From Mesobacillus sp. S13 (lineage in GTDB: Bacteria; Bacillota; Bacilli; Bacillales; Cytobacillaceae): a stretch of DNA of 64,000 nucleotides. The notes under the pieces are model-generated. The model was not told where the DNA came from, did no database searches, and worked only from the letters and a program-made list of their open reading frames with translations. A program made the translations under genes and the position numbers. Positions 51,886 through 60,268 of this stretch are shown here, in pieces. How positions within the stretch are numbered: position 1 is the first letter of the stretch; every line of letters begins with the position of its first letter. The stretch covers positions 544,001 through 608,000 of the forward strand of contig NZ_CP084622.1 in NCBI RefSeq assembly GCF_020422885.1, given 5' to 3'.

Positions 51886-54744
51886 TTGGCAAATCAATTA
51901 AATCCAATGCAAGAGAAAGCCGTAACTACTACAGAAGGTCCTGTCTTGATTATTGCTGGTCCTGGATCAGGAAAGACACATACTCTGGTTGAAAGAATCA
52001 CTTATTTAATACAAAAGAAAAATGTTAGTCCAGAAGAAATTTTAATTGCGACCTTTACAGAGAAAGCTGCTAAGGAGTTGCAGACGAGGGTATCAAACAG
52101 ATTGAGTGGAGAGAATATCGTTTTTAACTTGAACGAGATGTATATTGGCACCATACATTCAATTTGTTTAAGGATTCTTGAAGAAAATAGAGATTATACC
52201 AGACTGAAAAAAAACTACCGAATGATGGATCAGTTTGATCAACAATTTTTTATTTACCAAAACTTACGGACTTTCCAGACTGTCCAAAATGTTGATTTAC
52301 TTCTCCAAGGCGGTCGGAAATGGGACCAGTCGGCTCAATTGTTAAAGTTAATTAATAAAATATCCGAAGAATTAATCAATTCAAAGAAGCTAATTAAATC
52401 TAAAAATGAAAAGATTAAAGCACTAGGTCTCTGTTATGAACTATATCAGGACCTACTTGAAAATGAGAATGCCTTGGATTTTTCAACTATTCAATTGGAA
52501 GCTTATAAACTTTTGGAAGCGCATCCGGAGATTAGAGAATCACTTCAAGAGAAGATTAAATACCTCATGATTGATGAGTATCAGGATACGAATACTATAC
52601 AAGAAAAAATTATCATGAAGTTGACAAATAATAAGGAGAACCTTTGTGTAGTTGGTGATGATGACCAAGGTTTATATAGGTTTAGAGGCGCTACAATTCG
52701 AAATATACTGGAGTTTCCTGCTAATTTTAAGAGCTGTACACATATTCAACTTAACACCAACTATCGCTCACACCCGGACATAATTAATCACTATAACAAA
52801 TGGATGGAAGAATTGAATTGGACAGAACAAGGTGTGTCATTCCGTTATAAGAAAGAAATAAAACCACCCGAAAAACAATTTCATAACATACAATCAGTAG
52901 TGAAAGTTTCTGGTGATATAAGAAAGAAAGACTGGCATCAGGAAGTCTATGATTTTTTAATGACTTTAAAAGACCAAGGAGCAATTACAGACTGGAATCA
53001 AGTGGCATTTCTTTTCTGGTCTGTTAAGAATCAAAAGGTAGTTCAACTTTCTAAGTTCCTAGAGGACAAAGGAATCCCTGTATATTCTCCTCGTTCGAAT
53101 ATGTTTTTTAAGAGAGAAGAGGTTAGATTATTACTTGGAGCGTATATGTTCCTTTTTCCACAGATAAGCACTGTTAGAATGTGGAGGCCTGATGCTCGAC
53201 TAGCTGATTGGAATTATCATGATGAATGCCTTCATCATTTCCTGATGGAATTAAATAAACCAGAAAATAGAGAACTAAAAGAATGGGCTGATGAGAAAGC
53301 TGTAATACATAAAAATCTAGCTGAGAATCTGAATTATGGTTTCTCTGGTTTATTTTATCAATTGTTACAGTTCCCGTTATTTAGAAGATATTTAGATGAT
53401 TATACAGGAAAAACAATGGATAGTAGGGCTGGGCGAAATCTTTCTATATTCTCTCAAATCCTTGTAAAGTTCGAATATCAGGAAAGAATGGACGTTATTA
53501 CTCCAGCAAAGATTGATAATAAACTGCGCAGCTTTTGGAATCAATATATACGTTTTCTAGCAGAAGGCGGAATAAATGAATATGAAGATGATTCGGAGTA
53601 TGCGCCAAGTGGATGTGTATCTTTTTTAACTATTCATCAATCAAAAGGTTTGGAATTTCCGGTTGTAGTGGTGGGCTCTTTAAATAAGGATCCTGAACCA
53701 AGTTATTCAGAGGTAGAGGAAATACTCGAATTAGAATACAGCACGAAAGAGCCTTTCGAGCCAATACACAAGGTGCATTATTATGACTTTTGGAGATTGT
53801 ATTATACTGCATTCTCGAGAGCCCAGAATCTACTTGTGTTGACAGGGCAGGAGCAAAACGGGAGATGGAGATGTCCTTCTTATTCTTTTAGTCGTATATA
53901 TAATAGTTTGCCAAATTGGAGAAGTGTACCTGTTGCTCAAATAGAATATGAGAAAGTGAAAGATGTTAACTTTAAAGAGACATATTCTTTCACCTCTCAT
54001 ATAAATCTATATAACACTTGTCCGCTTCAATATAAGTTTTTTAAAGACTTATCATTCACTCCGGTCCGGCAGGGAGCACAAATATTTGGAACACTAGTTC
54101 ATCAAACGATTGAAGATATTCATAAGGCTGTTTTAAACGGAAAAGAACATGAAATAACATCTGAAAATATCGATTCATGGTTCGAGACAAATTATAAATT
54201 TTTAACAAACAGAGAGCGAGTGTATTTAGGGGCGCCACAGCAACTAGCTGCACTGCACCAGGTTAAACGTTATATTGATAAGCATCAAAGTGATTGGTCA
54301 AAAGTGAAAGGGGCGGAGGTAGAGCTTTCACTTGTAAAAGAGGAGTATATTATTAAAGGCCAAGTTGATTTAATTCGTGGAGAGGATGGAACTGTTGAGA
54401 TAATCGACTTTAAATCGGAAAAGAAACCAAATCTGGATCAAGAGCGGTTAACTCATTACCAAAAACAGCTAGAAGTATATGCTCACTTAGTTGAAGAAAA
54501 AGAAAAAGTAAAAGTAAGTAAGATGCATCTATACTACACAGGGGAAACAGAACAATCTCCTTATGTAAGCTTTGAAAAAAGCGCGAGCTCTGTAAGGGAG
54601 ACAATGGAAACATTTGATTCAACTGTGAAAAATATAGTAAGCAGGAATTATCAAGTGAAAAAGCGTCCAAAACAACATTGTCCCAACTGTGACATTAGAT
54701 ATTACTGTAATAAAAAAGAGAATGAGAAACTTCCATTAAAGTAA
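51886..54744 (+). CDS. UvrD-type helicase with Cas4/AddB-like iron-sulfur nuclease end
   Basis: The 952-residue protein has a UvrD-like helicase core: NQLNPMQEKAV (Q motif), Walker A IAGPGSGKTHT (~24-34), motif II MIDEYQDTN (~227), motif III GDDDQGLYRFRGA (~258) and later SFLTIHQSKGLEFPVVVVG. The C-terminal third has a PD-(D/E)xK nuclease (GQVDLIRGEDGTVEIIDFKSEKK, about 828-850) framed by Cys in NTCPLQYKF (~713) and CPNCDIRYYC (~931-940), the four-cysteine iron-sulfur arrangement of AddB, Cas4 and RecB-like nucleases. The TTG at 51886 lies seven bases from AAGGAGAT. It heads the four-gene block to 56796. Confidence 0.85.
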   Translation: MANQLNPMQEKAVTTTEGPVLIIAGPGSGKTHTLVERITYLIQKKNVSPEEILIATFTEKAAKELQTRVSNRLSGENIVFNLNEMYIGTIHSICLRILEENRDYTRLKKNYRMMDQFDQQFFIYQNLRTFQTVQNVDLLLQGGRKWDQSAQLLKLINKISEELINSKKLIKSKNEKIKALGLCYELYQDLLENENALDFSTIQLEAYKLLEAHPEIRESLQEKIKYLMIDEYQDTNTIQEKIIMKLTNNKENLCVVGDDDQGLYRFRGATIRNILEFPANFKSCTHIQLNTNYRSHPDIINHYNKWMEELNWTEQGVSFRYKKEIKPPEKQFHNIQSVVKVSGDIRKKDWHQEVYDFLMTLKDQGAITDWNQVAFLFWSVKNQKVVQLSKFLEDKGIPVYSPRSNMFFKREEVRLLLGAYMFLFPQISTVRMWRPDARLADWNYHDECLHHFLMELNKPENRELKEWADEKAVIHKNLAENLNYGFSGLFYQLLQFPLFRRYLDDYTGKTMDSRAGRNLSIFSQILVKFEYQERMDVITPAKIDNKLRSFWNQYIRFLAEGGINEYEDDSEYAPSGCVSFLTIHQSKGLEFPVVVVGSLNKDPEPSYSEVEEILELEYSTKEPFEPIHKVHYYDFWRLYYTAFSRAQNLLVLTGQEQNGRWRCPSYSFSRIYNSLPNWRSVPVAQIEYEKVKDVNFKETYSFTSHINLYNTCPLQYKFFKDLSFTPVRQGAQIFGTLVHQTIEDIHKAVLNGKEHEITSENIDSWFETNYKFLTNRERVYLGAPQQLAALHQVKRYIDKHQSDWSKVKGAEVELSLVKEEYIIKGQVDLIRGEDGTVEIIDFKSEKKPNLDQERLTHYQKQLEVYAHLVEEKEKVKVSKMHLYYTGETEQSPYVSFEKSASSVRETMETFDSTVKNIVSRNYQVKKRPKQHCPNCDIRYYCNKKENEKLPLK

Positions 54745-54799
54745 TTGATTATGATGAGGAATCGTACACATTAATCTGAAAAAGAAAGGGTGTTTATAC

Positions 54800-55228
54800 A
54801 TGGGGGTTTATGGAATCGGTGCAGCTTATGGGGGACATAGAGATAAAACGAAGGAGTTTCTATCTAATCAATGTGCTTGTATTGGATGGAACGAAACAGA
54901 AGCTCCAAGTCTTCATAAAATGCTATCTAAGATTAGGATTAGTGATTTCATCTATATAAAATCAATGTCGATATCGACAAAAAGCTTAATTATTAAGGCT
55001 GTTGGCATAGTCGTTGATGACAATATAGAAGAGAAAGGAAATTTAGGTAAAGGTGTGACTGTAGACTGGCTGTGGAACGGGAAAAAAGAAATTCCAATCA
55101 CTGCCGAAATGTACAAAAATAATGTCTTTAATAACACTCTTTATGAAGAATACTTGCCTGAAATCCAAAGATTAGTTTTATGTTTGGCATTGAAAAAGGG
55201 AAATGGTAAACACGTAGAGCTAGTTTGA
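54800..55228 (+). CDS. Small EVE/PUA-like domain protein
   Basis: The 142-residue protein has GVYGIGAAYGGHRDKTKEFLS, then CACIGWNETEAPSLHKMLSKIRISDFIYIKSMSI and LIIKAVGIVVDDN. This pattern (W-N...D-x-x-Y-I-K...K-A-V-G-I-V) is like EVE/PUA-type domains that bind modified bases. AAAGGGTG precedes the ATG. It follows the helicase-nuclease by 55 bases and may read modified DNA for it. The assignment is by pattern only. Confidence 0.55.
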   Translation: MGVYGIGAAYGGHRDKTKEFLSNQCACIGWNETEAPSLHKMLSKIRISDFIYIKSMSISTKSLIIKAVGIVVDDNIEEKGNLGKGVTVDWLWNGKKEIPITAEMYKNNVFNNTLYEEYLPEIQRLVLCLALKKGNGKHVELV

Positions 55229-55404
55229 TTTTTTCATTAGTTATTTCCCTTCATTAAAAATATACATCATGAATTTAGACACCTGGGTATAAATTTTCTC
55301 ACTAAATGGATTCCCACGTAGCCTCGTTCCTAAGATGTGAGGATAAAGAGCAAAACTAACGACAAAACATAAGTCTAAATGGTAGAAGTAAGGGGCAGAA
55401 ATAA

Positions 55405-55923
55405 ATGACGTTACTACAATTCCAATTAAAACGTGACCAAGCTGGCAATCTCATAAAAGTTACAAATTATAGAGGATACACAGTAATACAAGATCCTAAA
55501 TTTGATATGGAAGCAGCGTTGGCAAACTTTGAAGATGGAAGTTGTTGTATTATAATTGGTGATTCATTTGAAAAATGCTCAGCAGATATTCAAGAGTTTA
55601 TATTATTACATGAGATAGGACATAGTGAATGTCAACATAAAAGCTCGACAATGGGAGCAGGATATTCATCACAACAAGTAATGGATATATACACAGAGGA
55701 AAGGCTTGCAGGAAAACATCTTCAGAGCGAATTCGAAGCAGATGAATACGCTGCAATAGTTATGGGCCGAGAGGTAGCGCTTAAGGCGCTTGAATACTTT
55801 CATCAGAAGTATCAATTTATGCAAAGATCGTATAAGAATCATAGCAACACTAATCAGATTGAATTTGTTTTGAATGAATTGGAGAAGAGAATAGCTAATA
55901 TAAAATCAAATTTTGAAAATTAA
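55405..55923 (+). CDS. HExxH-type metallopeptidase in the defence block
   Basis: The 172-residue protein contains FILLHEIGHSECQH, an H-E-I-G-H zinc motif, and SEFEADEYAAIVMGREVALKAL with the likely third ligand (E-F-E-A-D). This resembles ImmA/IrrE-type or M48-like small metallopeptidases. AAGGGGCAG precedes the ATG. In defence or mobile elements such enzymes often cleave a repressor. There is no helix-turn-helix of its own. Confidence 0.7.
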   Translation: MTLLQFQLKRDQAGNLIKVTNYRGYTVIQDPKFDMEAALANFEDGSCCIIIGDSFEKCSADIQEFILLHEIGHSECQHKSSTMGAGYSSQQVMDIYTEERLAGKHLQSEFEADEYAAIVMGREVALKALEYFHQKYQFMQRSYKNHSNTNQIEFVLNELEKRIANIKSNFEN

Positions 55924-55971
55924 TGTTACATTAGCGTGAAATATTGCATAAATAAGATAGGGGTTTTTACT

Positions 55972-56796
55972 ATGAGTGATCTTTTGGAGAGTTTAAAGAG
56001 ATATAAGGTACAAAATAGGGATCGACATTCAGATCCAAGTAATACAATAAAACATTGTATTGAAAATGAGTTGGTTCCTATTCAACTCCCGGACAAAAAT
56101 ACTTTTGATTTAAGTTCCATAATAATAGAGATATGGGGTTTTAAGGATGCGCATTTGGCCCATGAGTTTAAAATAGATAATTATTCATTAGTTAACACCT
56201 CTTTTAAATCAGTAGTGGCTGCTGCTAAAAATAATACAAATCTCTATGACACACCTTCAGCCAAAAGAAGATTATTTCCAATTTATTTTATTACAGTTGG
56301 TGAGGGCGACGAACAAGAGTTAATATATATTGGACAAACTTTGAGTGGTGAGCGATTTACTAACGGGCATATCGTAACTCAAAAATTAAACAATCCAATA
56401 TACAATGGAAAGTTAAAAAGAGTTCATTTTGCCCAACTTTGGGTTGAATTCTCAAATGATGGGGAAGAATTGTTATGCCCGGTTGAGTGGATTTGTAACG
56501 AAGCGCTTGTTACTGATATAGTACTCTTTTTAGAAAGAACTTTAATGATTCACTTTAAGAAAATTGGAGAGAACCTTTTTAATATTGCAGGGATAACTCA
56601 TAATCCTGTTATGGCTCTTACATGGGGGGCTAGTGGAATTCCTCTAACAGATCGGAATGATGAAAGAGATTACGAATCTGTTAGCATACTTGATATGTGT
56701 GATTCTGGGTTTAAAATGGATTTACATCAAATTAAAGATGAAGATATAGAAGAAATTTTAACTGAATGGGTAAGTAAATTGAAAAAAAATAAATAG
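55972..56796 (+). CDS. GIY-YIG-like nuclease-type protein
   Basis: The 274-residue protein carries RRLFPIYFITVGEGDEQELIYIGQTLSGERFTNGH, like the GIY and YIG halves with the following R-F...H of GIY-YIG domains. A Glu-rich helical end follows (ILDMCDSGFKMDLHQIKDEDIEE). I start at ATG 55972, after AGGGG; the open frame extends 12 codons upstream. The function could be a nicking or cleaving nuclease. It closes the block that starts with the helicase gene at 51886. Confidence 0.6.
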   Translation: MSDLLESLKRYKVQNRDRHSDPSNTIKHCIENELVPIQLPDKNTFDLSSIIIEIWGFKDAHLAHEFKIDNYSLVNTSFKSVVAAAKNNTNLYDTPSAKRRLFPIYFITVGEGDEQELIYIGQTLSGERFTNGHIVTQKLNNPIYNGKLKRVHFAQLWVEFSNDGEELLCPVEWICNEALVTDIVLFLERTLMIHFKKIGENLFNIAGITHNPVMALTWGASGIPLTDRNDERDYESVSILDMCDSGFKMDLHQIKDEDIEEILTEWVSKLKKNK

Positions 56797-57025
56797 TTCC
56801 TTGTTAAATGGTCAAACAGGATTATTGTATAAGGAGCTTTCTTTTCTTAGAAATTTTAATATTCCGAAACCATAATAAGAACGATTATCTGGTTTTATTT
56901 AACTATCAAGTATTACGGCCCTCCTATTTCTGAGATTATTATAAAAATACAACTGCCTCTCATAAGTTGCCCACATACACTCAACACCTGCGAAGTTGGT
57001 GCGAAGATTGTTCTTGCATAAAGAG

Positions 57026-57060
57026 TAGGGCCTTATCATTTGGTGGATAAGGCTCTTTTA
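57026..57060 (+). terminator. Terminator hairpin between the helicase block and darT
   Basis: GCCTTATC pairs with GATAAGGC around a short loop, followed by TCTTTTA. Confidence 0.65.
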
Positions 57061-57137
57061 GCGGTGAGAATTGCACTAATTGAAAAGATATTTCGACTCC
57101 CAAATGATACCTAAGAACCGGCCGTATGTCTCCCTAT

Positions 57138-57245
57138 GTCACCTTAGAACGCATTGATGGTGTAGTTGCCTTGATTATGGCAATGAAGGGCATAAGAATG
57201 AAAATAGAGAGCGCTTATGATGTTCGAGGGACTTTGATACTGTAC
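57138..57245 (+). pseudogene. Relic of a phage terminase large subunit C terminus
   Basis: The frame reads LERIDGVVALIMAMKGIRMKIESAYDVRGTLIL, very like the typical C terminus of phage large terminases (RIDGVVALIMALGRA...SVYDERGLLFL). No start, binding site or upstream part of such a gene is present. A phage insertion may have left it. Confidence 0.6.
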
Positions 57246-57353
57246 CTTTGCGAGGAAATTCCCGATGTGGTCATTCCACAATATGGTATAATAATAGAAT
57301 AAAAGTCACGGCTTGCTAAATTGTGCAGTATTATAATAAGGTGGTATTCAAAC

Positions 57354-57947
57354 ATGGCGATTGGAAATATAAAAACGGGAAAACTCTTATATCATTTGAC
57401 AAGATTGTCGAACTTAGACTCCATATTGGCAAACGGTTTAGTATCAAGGAAAATAGTTAAAGATAATGAAGTTCCCTTTTTTGACGTTGCAGACCAAGAG
57501 ATTATTTTTAAACGGACTGAACTTGGGCTTGATGAGTATATACCTTTTCATTTTCATCCTTATTCTTCATTCGATGTTGCAGTGAAAAGCACATACCCTG
57601 ATGAAGAATTCATTTATATTTGCATTTCCAGGGAAAATGCTAAGTATAATAAGTTTAAAATACTGCCGCGACACCCCCTAAATAATAAAGAAACATACCA
57701 ATTGTTTGAGTACGATGAAGGCTTTGATGCCATTGATTGGGATACAATGCACACACTAGGAACAGAAGATCGTTATACAAAGAGTGTGAAAATGGCAGAG
57801 TGTCTCACCGATCTTATTGTTCCACCAAAGGTATTTAAAAGTATTTATGTAAAGAGTGAAGAAACGCGAAAAATCCTTGAAGAAAAACTAAAATCTGAAG
57901 GGATAACCCAAAATCCACCCTATATCAATATAGGACCATGGCTTTAA
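57354..57947 (+). CDS. darT: DarT-type DNA ADP-ribosyltransferase (toxin)
   Basis: The 197-residue protein matches DarT/DUF4433: LLYHLTRLSNLDSILANGLVSR, IPFHFHPYSSFDVAVKS and SVKMAECLTDLIVPP, with the catalytic Glu in MAEC. DarT modifies thymidine bases in single-stranded DNA with ADP-ribose to block replication, which stops phage growth. AAGGTGG precedes the ATG at 57354. It is followed within 33 bases by the antitoxin gene. Confidence 0.88.
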   Translation: MAIGNIKTGKLLYHLTRLSNLDSILANGLVSRKIVKDNEVPFFDVADQEIIFKRTELGLDEYIPFHFHPYSSFDVAVKSTYPDEEFIYICISRENAKYNKFKILPRHPLNNKETYQLFEYDEGFDAIDWDTMHTLGTEDRYTKSVKMAECLTDLIVPPKVFKSIYVKSEETRKILEEKLKSEGITQNPPYINIGPWL

Positions 57948-57980
57948 GAATAACCTAAGAAAAGAAAGTGAGGTGAAAAC

Positions 57981-59012
57981 GTGATTATTTATACAACCGG
58001 TGACTTGTTAAGTTCTTCAGCTGAAGCTCTAGTTAATACTGTAAACTGCGAAGGCTATATGGGAAAGGGAATTGCTTATCAGTTTAAATTAAAATTCCCA
58101 GAGAACAATAAAGATTATGTAAAGGCTTGTAAAACAGGTGAACTACAGATTGGAAAGCTTCACTATTATAAGGAAGACAGTAAGATTATAGTGAATTTCC
58201 CGACTAAAAATAAGTGGAGAGCAAAGTCTAAGATGGAATATGTAGAAAAAGGACTAGATGAGCTTGTACCATTAATTGAAAAGTTAGGGGTTCAGTCAAT
58301 TGCCATACCACCTTTAGGAAGTGGGAATGGAGGTCTTGTTTGGAGCGAGGTAAAGAAACTGATTGAAGAGAAGCTAACAGTAGTGGATGAGAAGGTCAAA
58401 ATTTTTATTTACGAACCATCTCAAAACTATGTAGCTCAACCAAAAGTAGAACCTAATTTAAGTCTATCAGCACTTGTATTAATGAATATAAAACATCACC
58501 TTGATAAATTTGATACGTTACGACTTCAAAAAACAGCTTTCTATATGGATGTTTTTTCTAATGAAAATTATTTCAATTTCACTAGACATAAATGTGGTCC
58601 GTACGATAATTCGATTGCCATTATTAGCAGGAATATTAAAGAATTTCAGAAGTATCATGGCGTAAATAATACCGAAGAGGCATACGGAATTCTCTATAAT
58701 AAAATTGTGAGTGGTCAGGTAGAATTAAAATTAGGGACCTTAGAGCCTTTTATCGAAAAAGCGGCAGACTATGTGAACAACCTCCGTTCTACCCATGAAT
58801 TGGAATGCTTATCGACCGTTACCTATCTATTGAAAGAGAAAGAGGAGTTATCTCAGGAAGAAATTGTTGATGAGTTTAAGCGCTGGTCAGAAGATAAGGG
58901 AAATAGGTTTTCTGAAGAAGAAATCATCAATGGAATTGAAAAGTTATTCGAAACGGGTATCATTGAAAAGACATTAATGGGGTACACGCTTAGCAAAACC
59001 CTTCATAACTAA
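57981..59012 (+). CDS. darG: DarG-type macrodomain antitoxin
   Basis: The 343-residue protein has an N-terminal macrodomain (IIYTTGDLLSSSAEALVNTVNCEGYMGKGIAYQFKLKFPE, SIAIPPLGSGNGGL) that removes ADP-ribose from DNA. A C-terminal part (170 onwards: LVLMNIKHHLDKFDTLRLQKTAFYMD) probably contacts DarT. The start is GTG at 57981 after GAGGTGA. With darT it forms a DarTG toxin-antitoxin and phage-defence unit. Confidence 0.88.
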   Translation: MIIYTTGDLLSSSAEALVNTVNCEGYMGKGIAYQFKLKFPENNKDYVKACKTGELQIGKLHYYKEDSKIIVNFPTKNKWRAKSKMEYVEKGLDELVPLIEKLGVQSIAIPPLGSGNGGLVWSEVKKLIEEKLTVVDEKVKIFIYEPSQNYVAQPKVEPNLSLSALVLMNIKHHLDKFDTLRLQKTAFYMDVFSNENYFNFTRHKCGPYDNSIAIISRNIKEFQKYHGVNNTEEAYGILYNKIVSGQVELKLGTLEPFIEKAADYVNNLRSTHELECLSTVTYLLKEKEELSQEEIVDEFKRWSEDKGNRFSEEEIINGIEKLFETGIIEKTLMGYTLSKTLHN

Positions 59013-59025
59013 ATACTAAAAATTA

Positions 59026-59057
59026 CATAGCATCTCACAAGAGGGTGCTATTTTTTT
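59026..59057 (+). terminator. Rho-independent terminator of darTG
   Basis: ATAGCATC pairs with GGTGCTAT around nine bases, followed by seven T. Confidence 0.78.
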
Positions 59058-59172
59058 ATACTCTTTTTAGAAGGTGGACGCGAAAAGAGCTTATATATAA
59101 GAAATTACTCACAAGACTACTTGAGAAACCTTTGCTTCAATTTATATGAAAAAAGGTTTACATAAGGAAATG

Positions 59173-59237
59173 CGGGGATGGTTCTTCTGTTTCAGTAAAT
59201 TGCATATTTTAACAATTTATGAACCGGAGGACCATGT
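59173..59237. repeat. Degenerate REP-like element
   Basis: GGGGATGGTTCTTCTGTTTCAGTAAAT and TATTTTAACAATTTATGAACC match 34203-34267, but the right arm is changed (GGACCATG in place of GAACCGTCCC). Confidence 0.6.
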
Positions 59238-59328
59238 GTTTTCTTAGGGGATATTTAGAAGGTTTTTATATCACATTCTGGGATTTTAATATTTTAAGAT
59301 AGGGATGTTATTTTGTCTGCTTAGCTTC

Positions 59329-59577
59329 TTATTTGCGGTTAAATAATTCTGGGTATGCTTGTTTGTAAAGTAGGATCATTGCCTTTTTGGCTGCATGCTT
59401 TTTGCTTCTTGGGTGTGTGCCTGTGGAGGTGATGTCTCTGTATGGTGGTTGTTCGTCGCAAATATTTACGGTGACTAGATATTCGTTTGGATATTGGATT
59501 ATTTCCATTTCTATTTCATCGCCGTATTCATTTTTAAATTGGGTTACATCCCAGGAGAGGTAGTAGTCTGCATTCAT
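59329..59577 (-). CDS. Small dsRNA-binding-domain-like protein
   Basis: The 82-residue protein resembles a double-stranded RNA-binding fold: YLVTVNICDEQPPYRDITSTGTHPRSKKHAAKKAMILLYKQ, with the basic S-K-K-x-A-A-K-K-A helix that contacts RNA. AAAGGTGA lies upstream of ATG 59577. It is encoded 12 bases after the XRE gene in the same direction, so it is likely its partner. The family assignment is by pattern only. Confidence 0.5.
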   Translation of the reverse strand: MNADYYLSWDVTQFKNEYGDEIEMEIIQYPNEYLVTVNICDEQPPYRDITSTGTHPRSKKHAAKKAMILLYKQAYPELFNRK

Positions 59578-59589
59578 AATATTCACCTT

Positions 59590-59823
59590 TTATTCCTTAT
59601 CATCTTCTATGTTTTCAATCTCTATGATTTTACGGATGTCTGTGATGTCAAGTGCTTCGCTAATTCTTTTGATGTGATCAAAGTGAATACTTTTTCTTTT
59701 ATTGTTAGCCAGTTCGCTAAGTGTAGCATGACGAATGTCTGCTAATCGGGAAAGCTCTCGTAAAGAGATGCCATAATCATTTAGCAGTTTTTTTATATTG
59801 ATATTCACCTGTTTCTCTGCCAT
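59590..59823 (-). CDS. XRE-type DNA-binding regulator
   Basis: The 77-residue protein has a Cro/CI-type helix-turn-helix (LLNDYGISLRELSRLADIRHATLSELANNKRKSIHFDHIKRISEAL), resembling small plasmid or phage antitoxins. The start at ATG 59823 has weak GGGTG upstream; GTG 59832 is an alternative. Paired with the dsRBD-like gene it looks like a toxin-antitoxin or regulatory pair. Confidence 0.7.
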   Translation of the reverse strand: MAEKQVNINIKKLLNDYGISLRELSRLADIRHATLSELANNKRKSIHFDHIKRISEALDITDIRKIIEIENIEDDKE

Positions 59824-60117
59824 AGCTAACACCCATTCCTAATCACTATAAGGCAAAGCTATCATCTTTAGTTGTGCAAAGTGGTACGCGTTTGAGTACC
59901 AATTTGTTTGTTTTTAAAAGAAATTTTGCGGTTAGGGAATAGATGCTGATTTAATTTTATTTGGAGATGCTGTCTTTCTGATTGAGAGGAAGATACGGGA
60001 CATGGGTTGGGTCTCAAATAATAAATATTGATGTATACAATATGTAAGGACATAGAACGTTCTCATTCCCGGAAGTTGCTACAAGCCTATAAGCTTAAAT
60101 AGTTGAAACCCAAAGAC

Positions 60118-60160
60118 AACGATAAGCAGTTCACACTGCTTATCGTATTTTTTTTGCTCT
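60118..60160 (+). terminator. Orphan rho-independent terminator
   Basis: ACGATAAGCAG and CTGCTTATCGT form a perfect 11-base stem with a six-base loop and a long T-run. No plus-strand gene precedes it, so it may end an undetected small RNA. Confidence 0.75.
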
Positions 60161-60207
60161 AAAGTCTTCTATCTAACTGTTCACAAAACCGCCATAAACC
60201 TCAGCTC

Positions 60208-60266
60208 CCCACCCTGTCCTTTCCACCCTCCCATCCATATATAAAGGGTGAAAGGGTGGTGCATTA
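60208..60266. promoter_or_regulatory. Inverted CCACCCT repeats upstream of the 60269 gene
   Basis: CCCCACCCT and TTTCCACCCTC upstream are mirrored by AGGGTGAAAGGGTGG just before the ATG. Such an arrangement could be an autoregulatory site. Confidence 0.45.
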
Positions 60267-60268
60267 GC

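Larger units (their letters stand above)
56797..57353. other. Intergenic region with a phage relic and repeat fragments
   Basis: The first 200 bases show no gene. A terminator hairpin lies at 57026-57060. At 57105-57137 a fragment of the REP-like sequence (AAGAACCGGCCGTATGTCTCCC) is followed by a terminase-like relic (57138-57245). The end holds the promoter region of darT. Confidence 0.5.
59824..60268. other. Intergenic region with orphan terminator and inverted repeats
   Basis: It has no gene. At 60118-60160 is a perfect terminator hairpin, and at 60208-60266 inverted CCACCCT repeats before the next gene. An AGAACGTTCT palindrome lies near 60055. Confidence 0.5.

Noticed and set aside
47641..54744. 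The OLD-like protein and the UvrD helicase as a Gabija system
   Set aside because: They are on opposite strands with the DUF2075 gene between, and the helicase is much longer than GajB and has its own nuclease domain.
43015..59012. A search by eye for CRISPR arrays in the defence island
   Set aside because: No regularly spaced direct repeats were seen, and the Cas4-like nuclease is part of a helicase and not a cas operon.
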